A stretch of 10,530 nt of DNA. Source: Halovivax sp. (GTDB taxonomy: Archaea > Halobacteriota > Halobacteria > Halobacteriales > Natrialbaceae). Positions 10,175 through 10,530 of this stretch are shown here, in pieces (positions within the stretch are counted from its first letter, which is position 1; each line of letters begins with the position of its first letter). The notes below the pieces were generated by a model. It ran no database searches. It saw only the letters and a list, made by a program, of their open reading frames with translations, and was not told the DNA's origin. A program made the position numbers and the translations under genes. The stretch is from contig SLIS01000218.1 in NCBI GenBank assembly GCA_007135505.1, positions 1 through 10,530 on the forward strand. The letters are read 5' to 3'.

Positions 10175-10530
10175 ATGTCGTCGCGACGAGCCACCCGGCG
10201 GCGCGTCCTGTGGGCCGGCGGTAGCGCCGGTGTGCTCGCCCTCGCCGGCTGCATCGGCGACGACAGTGGGGGAGACGAATCGCCGGGAACCGACGGGGCG
10301 GACGACACCGAGGACGACGGCACCGGGGACGACTCGGCGGACGACACCGAGGACGACGGAACTGGAGACGACACCGAGGACGATGGGACCGGCGATGACG
10401 CCGAGGACGTCTCGCCGGCGGACGCGGTCGACCTGACCGGCGAGTCGCTCGTCGAGATCGAGACGCGCGAGGGAACCGGGGACGAGCCCGACTTCGTCTT
10501 CGACCCGGTCGCAGTTCGCCTGGATGCGGG
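10175..10530 (+). CDS. Tat lipoprotein, probable cupredoxin/halocyanin-type, N-terminal part
   Basis: An open frame from the ATG at 10175 to the right edge, 118 residues. It has a twin-arginine signal (RRR at 8-10) and a lipobox LAGC with Cys26. A long Asp/Thr/Gly linker with imperfect repeats of DDTEDDGTGDD follows (about residues 43-76). Then comes LVEIETREGTGDEPDFVFDP and VAVRLDAG. The pattern of a short beta strand, then F-x-F-D-P-x-x-V-R-[LV]-x-x-G, matches the opening of haloarchaeal halocyanin/plastocyanin-like domains. The copper ligands (His, Cys, His, Met) would lie beyond the window, so the assignment is likely but not shown. If correct, it is a membrane-anchored electron carrier. 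It starts 3 bp after the duplicated His-rich lipoprotein and is probably co-transcribed with it. Confidence 0.65.
   Translation, partial: MSSRRATRRRVLWAGGSAGVLALAGCIGDDSGGDESPGTDGADDTEDDGTGDDSADDTEDDGTGDDTEDDGTGDDAEDVSPADAVDLTGESLVEIETREGTGDEPDFVFDPVAVRLDA
10301..10400 (+). repeat. Imperfect repeats coding a DDTEDDGTGDD linker
   Basis: Three near-copies of a block encoding DDTEDDGTGDD-type peptide start near 10302, 10341 and 10368. The last two are 27 bp apart, and the first is separated from the second by an extra D-S-A-D segment. They form the flexible, highly acidic linker between the lipid anchor and the folded domain. Confidence 0.6.

Overview
The window looks like chromosomal DNA from a haloarchaeon (class Halobacteria). 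It is very GC-rich, its proteins are rich in Asp and Glu, and most genes have a TATA-like element about 27 nt upstream of the start codon with no leader. Three lipoproteins carry a twin-arginine signal plus a lipobox Cys, and the small CxxC proteins belong to families known mainly from haloarchaea. No tRNA, rRNA, insertion sequence, CRISPR array or integrase was seen. The gene content reads as core chromosome with small lineage-specific genes rather than an island.

Layout. Positions 1-1078 (minus): a conserved small protein followed 3 bp later by the N-terminal part of the RNA-binding ribonuclease FAU-1, cut by the window edge. Positions 1079-1445: a divergent intergenic region with a helically phased 21-bp repeat array and two inverted repeats. 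Positions 1446-2240 (plus): a DUF6517-type lipoprotein whose stop codon overlaps that of riboflavin synthase (2237-2857, minus). Positions 3064-3309 (plus): a small two-helix membrane protein. Positions 3316-6317 (minus): a UvrD-type helicase whose stop codon overlaps the GTG start of an M24 'pita-bread' protein that has lost four of the five metal ligands. Positions 6402-7063 (minus): two tiny four-cysteine proteins separated by an AT-rich tract and a degenerate 18-bp repeat array.

Positions 7265-10530 (plus): UbaA, the E1-like activator of the ubiquitin-like SAMP proteins; an unknown small protein; a winged-helix regulator; a lipoprotein made of two tandem copies of a His-rich domain; and, 3 bp downstream, the start of a second lipoprotein that appears to lead into a cupredoxin-like (halocyanin) domain.

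The genes do not form one pathway. The local units are: conserved protein plus FAU-1 (RNA metabolism), UvrD plus M24-like protein (repair helicase with a probable pseudoenzyme), and the two lipoproteins at the right end (a possible cell-surface metal or redox pair). The observations most worth a second look are the M24 pseudoenzyme, the duplicated His-rich lipoprotein with its putative copper-protein partner, the two intergenic repeat arrays, and the inverted repeats placed near core promoters.
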